Assembly: GCA_934438085.1 (NCBI GenBank)
Contig: CAKSBC010000013.1
Span: forward strand, 1 to 64,000
Direction of reading: 5' to 3'
Source: an uncultured Lachnospiraceae bacterium
GTDB taxonomy: Bacteria; Bacillota; Clostridia; Lachnospirales; Lachnospiraceae
Length of the DNA: 64,000 nucleotides
The translations under genes and the position numbers were made by a program. Positions 16,765 through 25,657 of this stretch are shown here, piece after piece. The stretch's first letter is position 1. The number at the start of each line of letters is the position of its first letter. The notes under the pieces were generated by a model that had not been told where the DNA came from, did no database searches, and worked only from the letters and a program-made list of their open reading frames with translations.

Positions 16765-17679
16765 TTAAAATACTTTTTTATGGAACATATTAGGCGCAAG
16801 CTGTGCAAGCAGTACTGCCGCAAATACCATGGCGCAGCCGATAAGCTCGCGTGCTGTCATCTGCTCATGCAGTAGGAGCCAGCCTGAAAGTGCGGCAAAA
16901 ACAGATTCAAGGCTCATAATAAGTGTAGCAATTGCAGGATCAGTATCTCTTTGCCCGATTACCTGCAGGGTATAAGCGACACCGCTGGACATGACACCGC
17001 AGTAGAAAATGCTGAAGGCAGCATCCTTTATGAGCTGCATATGAAATCCTTCAAAGATGAGCATAGGGAAAAATGCTATAAATGCAACAGTGAAGAACTC
17101 TGTGCAGGAAAGTATTACCGGATCAACGCCATTTTCCATGAAGTGATCAATGAAAAGTATCTGAAAGGTAAATGCAAACGCACTGAGCAGGCAGAGAAAA
17201 TCACCCTTTGCAACAGAAAAATCGTCCTTAATACAAAGCAGATAAAAGCCTATTATTGCTATGACTACGCTGATCCAGACAGCCTTGCTTATGCGTTTTC
17301 CGATAAGGGTTCCGGCAATAGGTACAATAATAATATAAAGAGCCGTTATAAAAGCTGACTTGCCGGCAGATGTTGTAATAAGTCCATACTGCTGCAGTGT
17401 AGTGCCTGCGAGCAGACCTAAACCACAGATCATTCCACCCTTAATGGATTCTGCTGTAAGATCACGCTGGGCGCTCTTGGTTATAAGGCCTGAGTTTAGT
17501 TTCTTCTTATTTAATATAAATATAAACGGAAGCAGTACTGCACCGCCCAACAAGAATCTTGCCACAACAAAAAGCAACGGTCCGATATTGTCCATGGCTG
17601 TGCTCTGAGCAACAAAGGCGGTTCCCCAAATAAGTGCTGTTATTAATAATAGTATGCATCCTCTTGTATTTCTGTTCAT
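16765..17679 (-). CDS. EamA/DMT-superfamily transporter
   Basis: The 304-residue protein has ten predicted membrane helices arranged as two EamA repeats: ALIWGTAFVAQSTAMDNIGP in the first, and an acidic, proline-poor second repeat ending LLLHEQMTARELIGCAMVF. Members usually export amino acids or metabolites; no substrate can be assigned. The minus-strand gene converges with eda on a shared terminator. Its start lies opposite the rnf regulatory region, with a GGTGA before the ATG. Confidence 0.85.
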   Translation of the reverse strand: MNRNTRGCILLLITALIWGTAFVAQSTAMDNIGPLLFVVARFLLGGAVLLPFIFILNKKKLNSGLITKSAQRDLTAESIKGGMICGLGLLAGTTLQQYGLITTSAGKSAFITALYIIIVPIAGTLIGKRISKAVWISVVIAIIGFYLLCIKDDFSVAKGDFLCLLSAFAFTFQILFIDHFMENGVDPVILSCTEFFTVAFIAFFPMLIFEGFHMQLIKDAAFSIFYCGVMSSGVAYTLQVIGQRDTDPAIATLIMSLESVFAALSGWLLLHEQMTARELIGCAMVFAAVLLAQLAPNMFHKKVF

Positions 17680-18238
17680 ATATTCACCGATCGTAAAAGA
17701 AATTCTGTCATATCAAATTACAACATCAATAACAATTATAGCTTCGAAAAAACAAATATGATTTTATACATAAAAGCATGTTTTGACAACCCCACATAAG
17801 GGGTATTTTTATTCAAATTAATTAATAAAAATGCAGCGCTCAACAGGCCGAAAGCATTGAAAAGAGAAATACACATTTATGATAAAAAGATCAAGGCGAA
17901 AAATTCATTTTTATGTGCTTATGCTTCAGCACTGCTTAAAACTGCTTTAAGTACTTAAACCATAGATTTTGGATCAGGACAAGAAGCGGAATTTATTAAC
18001 AAAAGCGAAGAAAAAGTTAACGATTTTATGAAATTTTGATAATTTTTCAACAATCTTCATTTATTTTCACTGTAAACGTAAAAAAACGGCATTGTTAAAA
18101 TAATAACTTGAATGTGAAAAACTTATCATCCAAATTGTTTGCGTACAAGCTAAATTGTCTTGAAATTCACTGATTACTTGCTCTATAATCACAGTGAACT
18201 TTATGCAGGAGTGCATATATATAGAAAGGGGATAAGAT
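17680..18238 (+). promoter_or_regulatory. rnf upstream region with promoter and dyads
   Basis: No gene is seen in these 559 bp. The likely rnf promoter is TTGAAA (18160-18165), 18 bases, TATAAT (18184-18189). Other elements are a perfect 14-bp palindrome TTTAAGTACTTAAA (17946-17959), a Rex-like sequence at 18092-18109 (good left half TTGTTAA, poor right half), a hairpin ATGCA-GGAG-TGCAT (18203-18216) in the leader, and ACCCC/GGGGT (17789-17804) next to a run of T. Confidence 0.5.
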
Positions 18239-19648
18239 ATGGGCCTTGCGACATTCAGAGGCGGTGTCCATGCATATGAGGGAAAGAACCTGAGTGAGTA
18301 TTGCGCGATCAAGGAGCTCGAGTTCGACGGGGATTATGTATTTCCTATGTCCCAGGGTATCGGAGCACCGTCAAAGCCTATCGTAGCTGTTGGAGACTAC
18401 GTACTTGCAGGTCAGAAGATCGCTGAACCGGGAGGGTTTATTTCTGCCGTTGTTACATCTTCTGTATCAGGAACAGTAAAGTCTATCGAGCCAAGACTTA
18501 ATACCATGGGTAATTACGTTCAGGCTATAGTCATTACAAGTGACGGACTTTTCAAAGAAGTTGAAGGTATCGGTACAGAACGTTCTCTTGATGATCTTAC
18601 AAAGAATGATATCAGAGCTATCATCAAAGAGGCCGGTATTATCGGAATGGGAGGAGCAGGCTTCCCGACACACGTTAAGCTTGCACCGAAAAATGATGAT
18701 GATATAGATTTTGTTATTGCAAACGGTTCTGAGTGTGAGCCTATGCTTACAAATGACCACAGACTTATGGTCGAGGAACCTGAGCGTGTAGTTGGAGGAA
18801 TGAAGGTGGTACTTTCACTTTTCCCTAACGCAAAGGGCGTCATTGCCATAGAGAATAACAAGCAGACTGCTATAGACAAAATTAAGCATCTTATAGAAAA
18901 TGAAAAAAGAATCAGCGTTGTAGTAATGCGTACCAAGTACCCGGAGGGCGGAGAACGTCAGCTCATATATGCGGTTACAGGTCGTCAGATCAACTCTAAG
19001 ATGCTCCCTGCAGATGCAGGCTGTGTAGTTGATAACGTTGCTACGCTTGCAGCTATTTATGATGCTGTAATGAAGAGCACACCTATTATGAAAAAGAACA
19101 TCACTATAACAGGTGATGCTATTGCAGATCCTTCAAACGTAAGGATAAGGCTTGGTGTTTCATATGCAAGGATAGTTGAGGCCATAGGAGGCTACAACTG
19201 CACACCGGCCAAGGTCATCTGCGGAGGACCTATGATGGGTATGGCTCTGTTCAATACAGATGTTCCTGTAGTTAAAAATTCATCTGCACTTTGTGCTTTT
19301 GTACATGATGAGGTAGCAGAGAGCAAGGGTACACATTGCGTTCGATGCGGACGCTGTGTCGATGCCTGTCCTATTTTCCTCATTCCGCCTATCCTTTCAA
19401 AAGAGGTAGAAAAGGGTAATCTTGATAAATTCCAGAAGCTTAACGGTATGGAATGTATCGAATGCGGAACCTGCTCATATATCTGTCCTGCCAAGAGACC
19501 GCTTACACAGCTCTTCAAGCAGGCAAGACGTGAGGTCATGACTATAACAAGAGCAAAGCAGGCGGCAGAAAAGGCTAAGGCAGATGCCGAAAAGGCAGCA
19601 GCTGAAGCTAAAGCAGCCGAAGCTAAGGCAGAAGAAAAGAAAGACTAA
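18239..19648 (+). CDS. rnfC: Rnf complex subunit C
   Basis: RnfC is the peripheral NADH-side subunit of the ion-translocating ferredoxin:NAD+ oxidoreductase. The 469-residue protein has the N-terminal HTYEGK-like motif (here HAYEGKNLSEY), a nucleotide/flavin region (GMGGAGFPTHVKL), an SLBB domain, and two [4Fe-4S] motifs (CVRCGRCVDACP, CIECGTCSYICP). The last 40 residues are an Ala/Lys/Glu helix, probably a flexible or coiled-coil tail. AAAGGGG precedes the ATG. First gene of rnfCDGEAB. Confidence 0.95.
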   Translation: MGLATFRGGVHAYEGKNLSEYCAIKELEFDGDYVFPMSQGIGAPSKPIVAVGDYVLAGQKIAEPGGFISAVVTSSVSGTVKSIEPRLNTMGNYVQAIVITSDGLFKEVEGIGTERSLDDLTKNDIRAIIKEAGIIGMGGAGFPTHVKLAPKNDDDIDFVIANGSECEPMLTNDHRLMVEEPERVVGGMKVVLSLFPNAKGVIAIENNKQTAIDKIKHLIENEKRISVVVMRTKYPEGGERQLIYAVTGRQINSKMLPADAGCVVDNVATLAAIYDAVMKSTPIMKKNITITGDAIADPSNVRIRLGVSYARIVEAIGGYNCTPAKVICGGPMMGMALFNTDVPVVKNSSALCAFVHDEVAESKGTHCVRCGRCVDACPIFLIPPILSKEVEKGNLDKFQKLNGMECIECGTCSYICPAKRPLTQLFKQARREVMTITRAKQAAEKAKADAEKAAAEAKAAEAKAEEKKD

Positions 19649-19660
19649 GGAGGGAATATC

Positions 19661-20617
19661 ATGGACGAGATCAAGAAAATACTTCCTAATGTATCCTCCT
19701 CACCTCACTTCAGAAGTAAGCTTACTACAAGAAGAGAGATGCTTGATGTATGTATCGCAATGGTACCTATCATCATCTGGGGTGCTATACATTTCGGACC
19801 ATATACATTACTTATATCAGCATGTACAGTAGCTACGGCAGTTGCAGCAGAGTATTTCTATGAGAAGCTTATGCATCTTCCTATAACTATAGGAGACTGC
19901 TCGGCAGTTGTTACGGGACTTATTCTCTCACTCAACATGCCGCCGGCTATTCCTGTATGGGTACCGATGATCGGTGCTGTTTTTGCAATTGTTGTTGTTA
20001 AGCAGCTCTACGGCGGACTCGGACAGAACTTTATTAACCCGGCCATCGCCGCAAGATGCTTCCTTCATATCGCTTATTCAGGCCTTATGAATAATTTCTC
20101 ATACGGTACCTTTGATAATGTTACAAGCGCTACACCACTTGCAATGGTACGTGCGGGAGAGCAGGTGAATCTCTGGGATCTTTTCATCGGAAATGTTCCG
20201 GGAACTATCGGTGAGGTTTCTACACTTTGCCTTCTTATAGGTATCTGCTACATGATCGCAAGAAACATTATCACACCGCGTATACCTATAGTTTATATTT
20301 CTACAGTTGCTGTATTCATGTTCATAGTAGGCGGCTTCAGCCCTTATTATGTTCTTGTTCAGCTTATGTCAGGTGCTATCATTTTCGGCGCCTGCTTCAT
20401 GGCAAACGATTATGTAACCAGCCCTGTAACACATAAGGGACAGATCCTTTATGCTATATTCTTAGGCCTTATGACAGGTATTATAAGGACCTGGAGCCCT
20501 ACGGCAGAGGGTGCTTCATACTCTATCCTTTTAGGAAACCTTCTGGTTCCTATCCTCGACAGAGTTTCTATACCGACACCGTTTGGTAAAGCTAAGGAAA
20601 AGAGAGGTAAGAAGTGA
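19661..20617 (+). CDS. rnfD: Rnf complex subunit D
   Basis: This 318-residue membrane subunit carries a covalent FMN and probably forms part of the ion path. About nine hydrophobic helices are visible. TSATPLAM matches the flavin-attachment region, with the Thr preceding PLA as the likely phosphoester site. GGLGQNFINPA is a family signature. It starts 12 bp after rnfC with GGAGGG in front. Its TGA overlaps the rnfG start. Confidence 0.95.
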   Translation: MDEIKKILPNVSSSPHFRSKLTTRREMLDVCIAMVPIIIWGAIHFGPYTLLISACTVATAVAAEYFYEKLMHLPITIGDCSAVVTGLILSLNMPPAIPVWVPMIGAVFAIVVVKQLYGGLGQNFINPAIAARCFLHIAYSGLMNNFSYGTFDNVTSATPLAMVRAGEQVNLWDLFIGNVPGTIGEVSTLCLLIGICYMIARNIITPRIPIVYISTVAVFMFIVGGFSPYYVLVQLMSGAIIFGACFMANDYVTSPVTHKGQILYAIFLGLMTGIIRTWSPTAEGASYSILLGNLLVPILDRVSIPTPFGKAKEKRGKK

Positions 20618-21231
20618 TGAAAAATACTATCGTAAAAGATGCCATCGTTCTCTTCCTTATCACACTTATTTCAGGTGCGGCGCTCGGAGTGGTTCATGAG
20701 GTTACATTAGAGCCTATTGCAATTGCTCAGCAAAAAGCTGCCAATGAGACCTATAGAGAGGTATTCCCTGATGCATTCGAGTTCACTACATCGGATGAGC
20801 TTCAGGCTGCTGTTGATAAAGCTAACGAAGAAGCTTCAGGTTGGGGATTCGGTAAGGTTACCGTGAATGCATGCCTTGAGGCTAAAAATGAAGCAGGTGA
20901 AGTACTCGGATATGTAGTAAACTCTACATCTGCAGAGGGCTACGGCGGAAATATTTCTATTTCAGTAGGAATTGACAATGAAGATAAGATCCTCGGACTC
21001 GGATTCCTTTCAATTTCAGAGACAGCGGGTCTTGGTATGAAGGCTAAGGAGCCTGCCTTCAGAGATCAGTTTACAGGTAAAGACGGATCCGGACAGATCA
21101 CTAAGATCAAGGGCGGAGCTGCAGATGATACTCAGTTCAATGCATTGAGCGGAGCTACATATACATCATCAGCCGTTGAAAATGCACTCAATACAGGACT
21201 TAAGTTCCTGCATGAGTATGTAGAACAGTAA
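20617..21231 (+). CDS. rnfG: Rnf complex subunit G (covalent FMN)
   Basis: Single N-terminal membrane helix, then an extracytoplasmic FMN-binding domain. The flavinylation motif SGATYTS is intact near the C-terminus, with the last Thr as the expected attachment residue. The ATG at 20617 shares its A with the rnfD stop; a GTG three bases earlier is also possible. Length of 204 residues is normal. Confidence 0.95.
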   Translation: MKNTIVKDAIVLFLITLISGAALGVVHEVTLEPIAIAQQKAANETYREVFPDAFEFTTSDELQAAVDKANEEASGWGFGKVTVNACLEAKNEAGEVLGYVVNSTSAEGYGGNISISVGIDNEDKILGLGFLSISETAGLGMKAKEPAFRDQFTGKDGSGQITKIKGGAADDTQFNALSGATYTSSAVENALNTGLKFLHEYVEQ

Positions 21232-21247
21232 GGGAAGGAGGATATAA

Positions 21248-21925
21248 ATGAATAAGTATACTGAAAGAATTTATAACGGTATCTGGAAAGAAAATCCGCT
21301 GTTCGTGCTCGTCCTCGGTACCTGCCCTACACTGGCTGTTACTACATCGGCTATGAACGGAGCAGGCATGGGACTGTCCACAACTGCCGTACTTATTTTC
21401 TCAAACCTTATAATTGCGCTTATGAGACATATCATCCCGGACAAGCTCAGACTTCCGGCTGAGATCGTCATCGTAGCGTCACTCGTAACTATAGTTGATA
21501 TGCTTATGGCCGGATTTACACCGGCACTGTACGAATCACTCGGAATTTATATTCCGCTTATCGTTGTTAACTGTATTATCCTCGGACGTGCAGAGTCCTT
21601 CGCAATGAAGAACGGACCGATCATTTCACTTTTTGACGGTCTCGGCATGGGTCTTGGATTTACAGTAGCACTCGTACTGATAGGTGCAGTAAGAGAGCTT
21701 ATCGGAGCCGGCCAGATATTCGGCTTCCAGATAATGCCTTCATTCTATACGCCATGCTCTATCTTTATCATGGCACCGGGTGCATTCCTTGTATTCGCAT
21801 GTATTACAGCTCTTCAGAACAAGCTCAAGATGCCTTGTGCTACCAATGGAGAGGGCCTTGCAAAGGAAGACAGCTGTACAGGCAACTGCATGACCTGCAG
21901 CATGGCACACGGAAAGAAAGACTAA
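21248..21925 (+). CDS. rnfE: Rnf complex subunit E
   Basis: Six-helix membrane subunit homologous to RnfA and NqrD, about 225 residues, with the conserved start NPLFVLVLGTCPTLAVTTSA and the NCIILGRAESFA motif holding a cysteine of the proposed membrane iron site. The C-terminus is Cys-rich (CTGNCMTCSM), which is seen in clostridial RnfE. GGAAGGAGG precedes the ATG. Confidence 0.95.
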   Translation: MNKYTERIYNGIWKENPLFVLVLGTCPTLAVTTSAMNGAGMGLSTTAVLIFSNLIIALMRHIIPDKLRLPAEIVIVASLVTIVDMLMAGFTPALYESLGIYIPLIVVNCIILGRAESFAMKNGPIISLFDGLGMGLGFTVALVLIGAVRELIGAGQIFGFQIMPSFYTPCSIFIMAPGAFLVFACITALQNKLKMPCATNGEGLAKEDSCTGNCMTCSMAHGKKD

Positions 21926-21937
21926 GGAGGAGAGACA

Positions 21938-22513
21938 ATGGTTGGATTAATAGTTATTGCGATCAGCTCATGCTTCGTAAGCAACGTCGTACTTAGCCAG
22001 TTCCTCGGAATCTGTTCCTTCCTCGGTGTTTCTACCGATATTAAGACAGCAGCAGGAATGGGAGGAGCCGTAGTATTCGTTATTACTATTGCTTCATTCG
22101 TAGCAAGCATTATCAATAATTATATACTTATTCCTCTTGATATGGTTTATCTGAGGACTATAGTATTTATTCTTGTTATCGCAGCACTTGTTCAGATAGT
22201 TGAAATGTTTATGCATAAGTGTATGCCGGCATTGTATTCCGCACTTGGAATATTCCTTCCGCTTATCACAACTAACTGCGCAGTACTCGGTGTTGCTCTT
22301 ACAAATGCACAGAATGAGTACAATGTACTTGAGTCTGTAGTAAGCGGCTTTGCAACCGCTATGGGTTATCTTATTGCTATCGTGCTTCTTGCAGGTATTC
22401 GTGAACACATTGCCGGAAATAATATTCCAAAGAGCTTTCAGGGTGTTCCTATTGTAATAGTAACCGCAGCACTTATGTCTATCGCATTCTTCGGCTTCGC
22501 CGGACTTATGTAA
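21938..22513 (+). CDS. rnfA: Rnf complex subunit A
   Basis: Six-helix membrane subunit of 191 residues paired with RnfE. SNVVLSQFLGICSFLGVS and LITTNCAVLGVAL hold the cysteines thought to bind an iron-sulfur cluster within the membrane. It starts 12 bp after rnfE with AAGGAGG in front. Confidence 0.95.
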   Translation: MVGLIVIAISSCFVSNVVLSQFLGICSFLGVSTDIKTAAGMGGAVVFVITIASFVASIINNYILIPLDMVYLRTIVFILVIAALVQIVEMFMHKCMPALYSALGIFLPLITTNCAVLGVALTNAQNEYNVLESVVSGFATAMGYLIAIVLLAGIREHIAGNNIPKSFQGVPIVIVTAALMSIAFFGFAGLM

Positions 22514-22528
22514 GGGGAGGGCAAATAT

Positions 22529-23344
22529 ATGAATGTTAGTGCAATAATCATTGCTGCCGCTCTTATAGCGATAGTAGGTATTATAGTAGGTATCGGCCTT
22601 GGTATTTTCGGTGAAAAGTTTGCTGTTGAGGTAGATCCGAGAGAGGCTGAGATAAGAGAGGCACTTCCGGGAAATAACTGCGGAGGCTGCGGCTTCCCGG
22701 GCTGTGACGGATGTGCAAAGGCTATTAATGAAGGTACAGCACCTGTTTCTGCATGCCCTGTAGGACAGAAACCTTGCTGGGATAAGATAGCATCAATAAT
22801 GGGAGTTGAAGCAGGTGATCAGGAGAAGATGGTAGCATTTGTAAAATGTGCCGGAACCTGCGAGAAGGCACCGAAGAGATACATTTATACCGGTCCTGAC
22901 GACTGTAATGCGCTTTCACCTGTTCCTGGTGCAAGTGATAAGGCTTGTTCTTACGGATGCCTCGGTCACGGAGCCTGCGTAAAAGCCTGTCAGTTTGATG
23001 CTATACATGTAGTTGACGGAGTTGCAAAGGTTGATGAGTCAAAATGTACAGCATGTCAGGCCTGCATCAAGACCTGCCCTAAGAAGATCATTGAGCTTGT
23101 ACCGGCTAATAAGAAGTTCAGAGTACAGTGTGTAAATCAGGATAAGGGCAAGGCGGTTATGGATGTCTGCTCTGCAGGATGCATCGGCTGCACACTTTGC
23201 GTTAAGACCTGTGAGCATGATGCTATACATATGAACGGCAATATTGCTGCTATTGACTACAGCAAATGTGTTGCATGCGGAGCATGCGCAGATAAGTGCC
23301 CTAAGAGGATCATAAGGATGTTCGGCATCTCAAATGAACCATAA
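22529..23344 (+). CDS. rnfB: Rnf complex subunit B (polyferredoxin)
   Basis: RnfB receives electrons from reduced ferredoxin. An N-terminal membrane anchor (1-25) is followed by the characteristic N-terminal cluster motif (NNCGGCGFPGCDGC plus a later CP), then Cys-rich repeats giving room for several more [4Fe-4S] clusters (GCLGHGACVKAC, CTACQACIKTCP, CIGCTLCVKTC, CVACGACADKCP). The size of 271 residues is that of clostridial RnfB. Last gene of the operon, followed by a terminator. Confidence 0.95.
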   Translation: MNVSAIIIAAALIAIVGIIVGIGLGIFGEKFAVEVDPREAEIREALPGNNCGGCGFPGCDGCAKAINEGTAPVSACPVGQKPCWDKIASIMGVEAGDQEKMVAFVKCAGTCEKAPKRYIYTGPDDCNALSPVPGASDKACSYGCLGHGACVKACQFDAIHVVDGVAKVDESKCTACQACIKTCPKKIIELVPANKKFRVQCVNQDKGKAVMDVCSAGCIGCTLCVKTCEHDAIHMNGNIAAIDYSKCVACGACADKCPKRIIRMFGISNEP

Positions 23345-23389
23345 AGGGAATAGCTCTTTTTTAATGCTGAACAACTAAGAAGTTAAAAG

Positions 23390-23430
23390 CGAACCGGACC
23401 CGAAGATTTTATGGGTTCGGTTCGTTCTCT
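23390..23430 (+). terminator. rnf operon terminator
   Basis: CGAACCGGACCC (23390-23401) pairs with GGGTTCGGTTCG (23413-23424), with one wobble pair, and is followed by TTCTCTT. Confidence 0.75.
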
Positions 23431-23622
23431 TAAAGAACCTTTTGAAATCCGTCTCGTTCCTTTGAATTCTGAATGAAATAGGAGTTTTGCAGACGAAAAA
23501 ATTTATATTTGAAAAATATACAAAAATTTCAAAATATCATATGTATTTTCATGAGCGAAGAGTAGCAATTAGTGCTACAATAGTATAGTTAAAGCATGAT
23601 ATTTTCAGGAAGGAAAGACTGT

Positions 23623-25050
23623 ATGAGTTCACTACACGAGGAATGCGGAGTTTTCGGAGTTTATTCCAAAAGTAACTATCCAATCGCAAAGACTGTATAT
23701 TACGGACTTTATGCACTTCAGCACAGAGGACAGGAGAGCGCCGGAATAGTTGTCAATGATGACGGAGTTTTTTTCTCACATAAGGATTTGGGACTTGTAA
23801 ACGATGTTTTTTCAAAGGATGACCTTGAAAAGATGCCGGAAGGCAGCTTGGCTGTAGGACATGTGCGTTACGGTACTACAGGAGATACTAACAGATCCAA
23901 CTGCCAGCCGCTTGAAGTTAATCACATGAAGGGAAAATTAGCACTTGCTCATAACGGCAACCTGAGCAATGCCTATGAGCTTCGTTCGGAGCTTGAGCTC
24001 AACGGTGCTATATTCCATACTACAACTGATACAGAGGTTATAGCTTATATCATTACGCTTGAACGCCTTAAGGCACATTCAATCGAGGAAGCAGTTAAAA
24101 ATGCTATGAATAAGCTCGAAGGTGCATATTCACTTGTTATGATGTCAGCAACAAAGCTTATAGCTGCTCGTGATCCTCATGGTTTCAGACCGCTTTGCTA
24201 TGGCATTACTAAGGACGGAACATATATAGTTTCTTCAGAAACCTGCGGACTTGCTGCAACAGGTGCAAGCTTTATCAGAGATATAGAACCCGGCGAAATC
24301 GTTGTTATTGATAAGGACGGGGTGCATTCTGATAAGACTCACTGCGGATCAAAGCCTCGCCGTTCATGCATATTTGAATATATTTATTTTGCAAGACCGG
24401 ATTCCATAATAGACGGTGTAAGCGTACATGCGTCAAGAGTTAAGGCGGGAGAGCTTCTTGCACAGGCTCATCCGGTGGATGCAGATGTTATAGTTGGAGT
24501 TCCTGACAGCGGACTTGATGCTGCGCTCGGATTCTCAAAGGCTACCGGTATTCCTTACGGTATCGGACTTCTTAAGAATAAGTATATCGGAAGGACTTTC
24601 ATATCACCGGGACAGGCAGATCGTGAAGATAAGGTCCGTATTAAGCTCAGTCCGATACGCGAGACCTTGGAAGGAAAGAGAGTTGTACTTATAGATGACT
24701 CCATCGTAAGAGGGACGACCAGCGGACAGATAGTTAATCTTGTAAGAGAGGCCGGAGCAAAAGAAGTACATATGCGTATTTCATCACCTCCATTCCTTAA
24801 TCCTTGCTATTACGGAACAGATATTGATTCCAAGGAGAATCTTATCGCCTGTCATCACAGTATATCGGATATTGCGACTATGATAGGAGTGGACAGTCTT
24901 GGATATCTGCCTATAGATAAATTAAATGAGCTTGTCGGAAATCATGACTATTGTTCAGCATGCTTTGACGGCAATTATCCGACAACAGTTCCTTCTCATA
25001 CAAATAAATCACGCTTTGAAAGCAAGCTTTCAGAGCGAAAGGATAAATAA
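23623..25050 (+). CDS. purF: amidophosphoribosyltransferase
   Basis: PurF catalyses the first step of purine synthesis: PRPP plus glutamine to 5-phosphoribosylamine. The start ATG 23623 has AGGAAGG upstream and yields a seven-residue propeptide before the catalytic N-terminal Cys (MSSLHEE|CGVFGVY). The glutaminase half has HVRYGTTGD and HNGNL; the PRPP-binding motif is VVLIDDSIVRGTTSGQ. Cysteines in RRSCIFEY, NPCYYG and DYCSACF match the [4Fe-4S] ligands of the Bacillus-type enzyme, suggesting oxygen sensitivity. It stands alone, with no other pur genes adjacent. Confidence 0.95.
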   Translation: MSSLHEECGVFGVYSKSNYPIAKTVYYGLYALQHRGQESAGIVVNDDGVFFSHKDLGLVNDVFSKDDLEKMPEGSLAVGHVRYGTTGDTNRSNCQPLEVNHMKGKLALAHNGNLSNAYELRSELELNGAIFHTTTDTEVIAYIITLERLKAHSIEEAVKNAMNKLEGAYSLVMMSATKLIAARDPHGFRPLCYGITKDGTYIVSSETCGLAATGASFIRDIEPGEIVVIDKDGVHSDKTHCGSKPRRSCIFEYIYFARPDSIIDGVSVHASRVKAGELLAQAHPVDADVIVGVPDSGLDAALGFSKATGIPYGIGLLKNKYIGRTFISPGQADREDKVRIKLSPIRETLEGKRVVLIDDSIVRGTTSGQIVNLVREAGAKEVHMRISSPPFLNPCYYGTDIDSKENLIACHHSISDIATMIGVDSLGYLPIDKLNELVGNHDYCSACFDGNYPTTVPSHTNKSRFESKLSERKDK

Positions 25051-25059
25051 TATTTTAGA

Positions 25060-25129
25060 TTGTATACATTTATACACAATCAAAATGTATACAAAACACT
25101 ATTGACTTTTGCGTATAAATGCGTAAAAT
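25060..25129 (+). promoter_or_regulatory. promoter with TGTATACA operators before a small RNA candidate
   Basis: TTGACT (25102-25107), 16 bases, TAAAAT (25124-25129). Upstream lie two TGTATACA palindromes (25070-25077 and 25086-25093); the first is part of a larger imperfect dyad (25059-25082). TGTATACA-type sites are bound by some GntR-family repressors; the regulator here is unknown. Confidence 0.5.
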
Positions 25130-25135
25130 ATCATA

Positions 25136-25257
25136 TATCAGCAGATCGTTTAGAAAAGTTTAGATTAGTTTACAAAAGTTTAGCTGCTGATTAATCGGTC
25201 AGGTTGGAGGCAATGGCGCTTTCCCTTTATATAAAAGGGGTTGCTATTGCCTTTTTT
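25136..25257 (+). ncRNA. candidate small RNA 1 (about 120 nt)
   Basis: The unit runs from a promoter-like sequence to a strong terminator with no convincing gene. It opens with ATCAGCAG (25137-25144) paired with CTGCTGAT (25184-25191), enclosing a loop with repeated AAAAGTTTAG. It closes with a terminator: GGCAATGGC (25209-25217) / GCTATTGCC (25243-25251), inner CCCTTT/AAAGGG, six T. A 26-codon frame from ATG 25212 overlaps the hairpin but would have its ribosome site only two bases away. Confidence 0.5.
25209..25257 (+). terminator. terminator of small RNA candidate 1
   Basis: Two nested stems (9 bp with one G-U, and 6 bp) followed by six T. Confidence 0.8.
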
Positions 25258-25384
25258 GATACAAATGATTTTATGTATTTTATCAATGCAATGTAAATAT
25301 ATGTTTGATCAATGGAATGAAAGCCTTATTACATAAATGATGTATGTACTGAAGACCTAAACAGTTTAATAAGCTTTATTCGCA

Positions 25385-25537
25385 GCCAAAATGCTGCTCC
25401 ATATTGAACGTTCTCGGAAAAAGCTCCTCCATTTTTGAGCTTAACAACAAAAAAAGATCTTTTTTGCCCTCGATCTGTTATGTTTTTTCAGGGAACGAAA
25501 AGACTGCAGAAGTATGCCCCTCTGCAGTCTTTTTTTG
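25385..25537 (+). ncRNA. candidate small RNA 2 with C-rich loops
   Basis: CGTTCTC (25409-25415) closes with GGGAACG (25491-25497) around two hairpins: AAGCTC/GAGCTT (25421-25442) and AGATC/GATCT (25455-25476). A perfect 11-bp terminator stem (25500-25531) follows. Three single-stranded stretches are C-rich and complementary to Shine-Dalgarno sequences: CTCCTCC, TTGCCCTC and TGCCCC, as in many Gram-positive regulatory RNAs. No good promoter was found, so the 5' end is a guess. Confidence 0.4.
25500..25537 (+). terminator. terminator of small RNA candidate 2
   Basis: AAGACTGCAGA (25500-25510) and TCTGCAGTCTT (25521-25531), perfect 11 bp, seven to eight T. Confidence 0.88.
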
Positions 25538-25542
25538 ACAAA

Positions 25543-25588
25543 ACAAAAACAGAGCAGAAAGCTAAAGGCTATACCGCTCTGTTTTTGT
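25543..25588 (-). terminator. terminator of the radical SAM gene
   Basis: ACAAAAACAGAGC (25543-25555) and GCTCTGTTTTTGT (25576-25588), perfect 13 bp; on the minus strand it ends in a T-run. Back-to-back with the preceding terminator. Confidence 0.85.
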
Positions 25589-25657
25589 ATATTCTGTTAA
25601 ATGTATATCTCGAATGCTGTATGAGTAACCCCTCTTACGTACTGCCAGCACTTAAGA

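Noticed and set aside
16951..17358. 135-codon + strand frame inside the EamA transporter
   Set aside because: Antisense shadow of a clear ten-helix membrane protein; no start signals.
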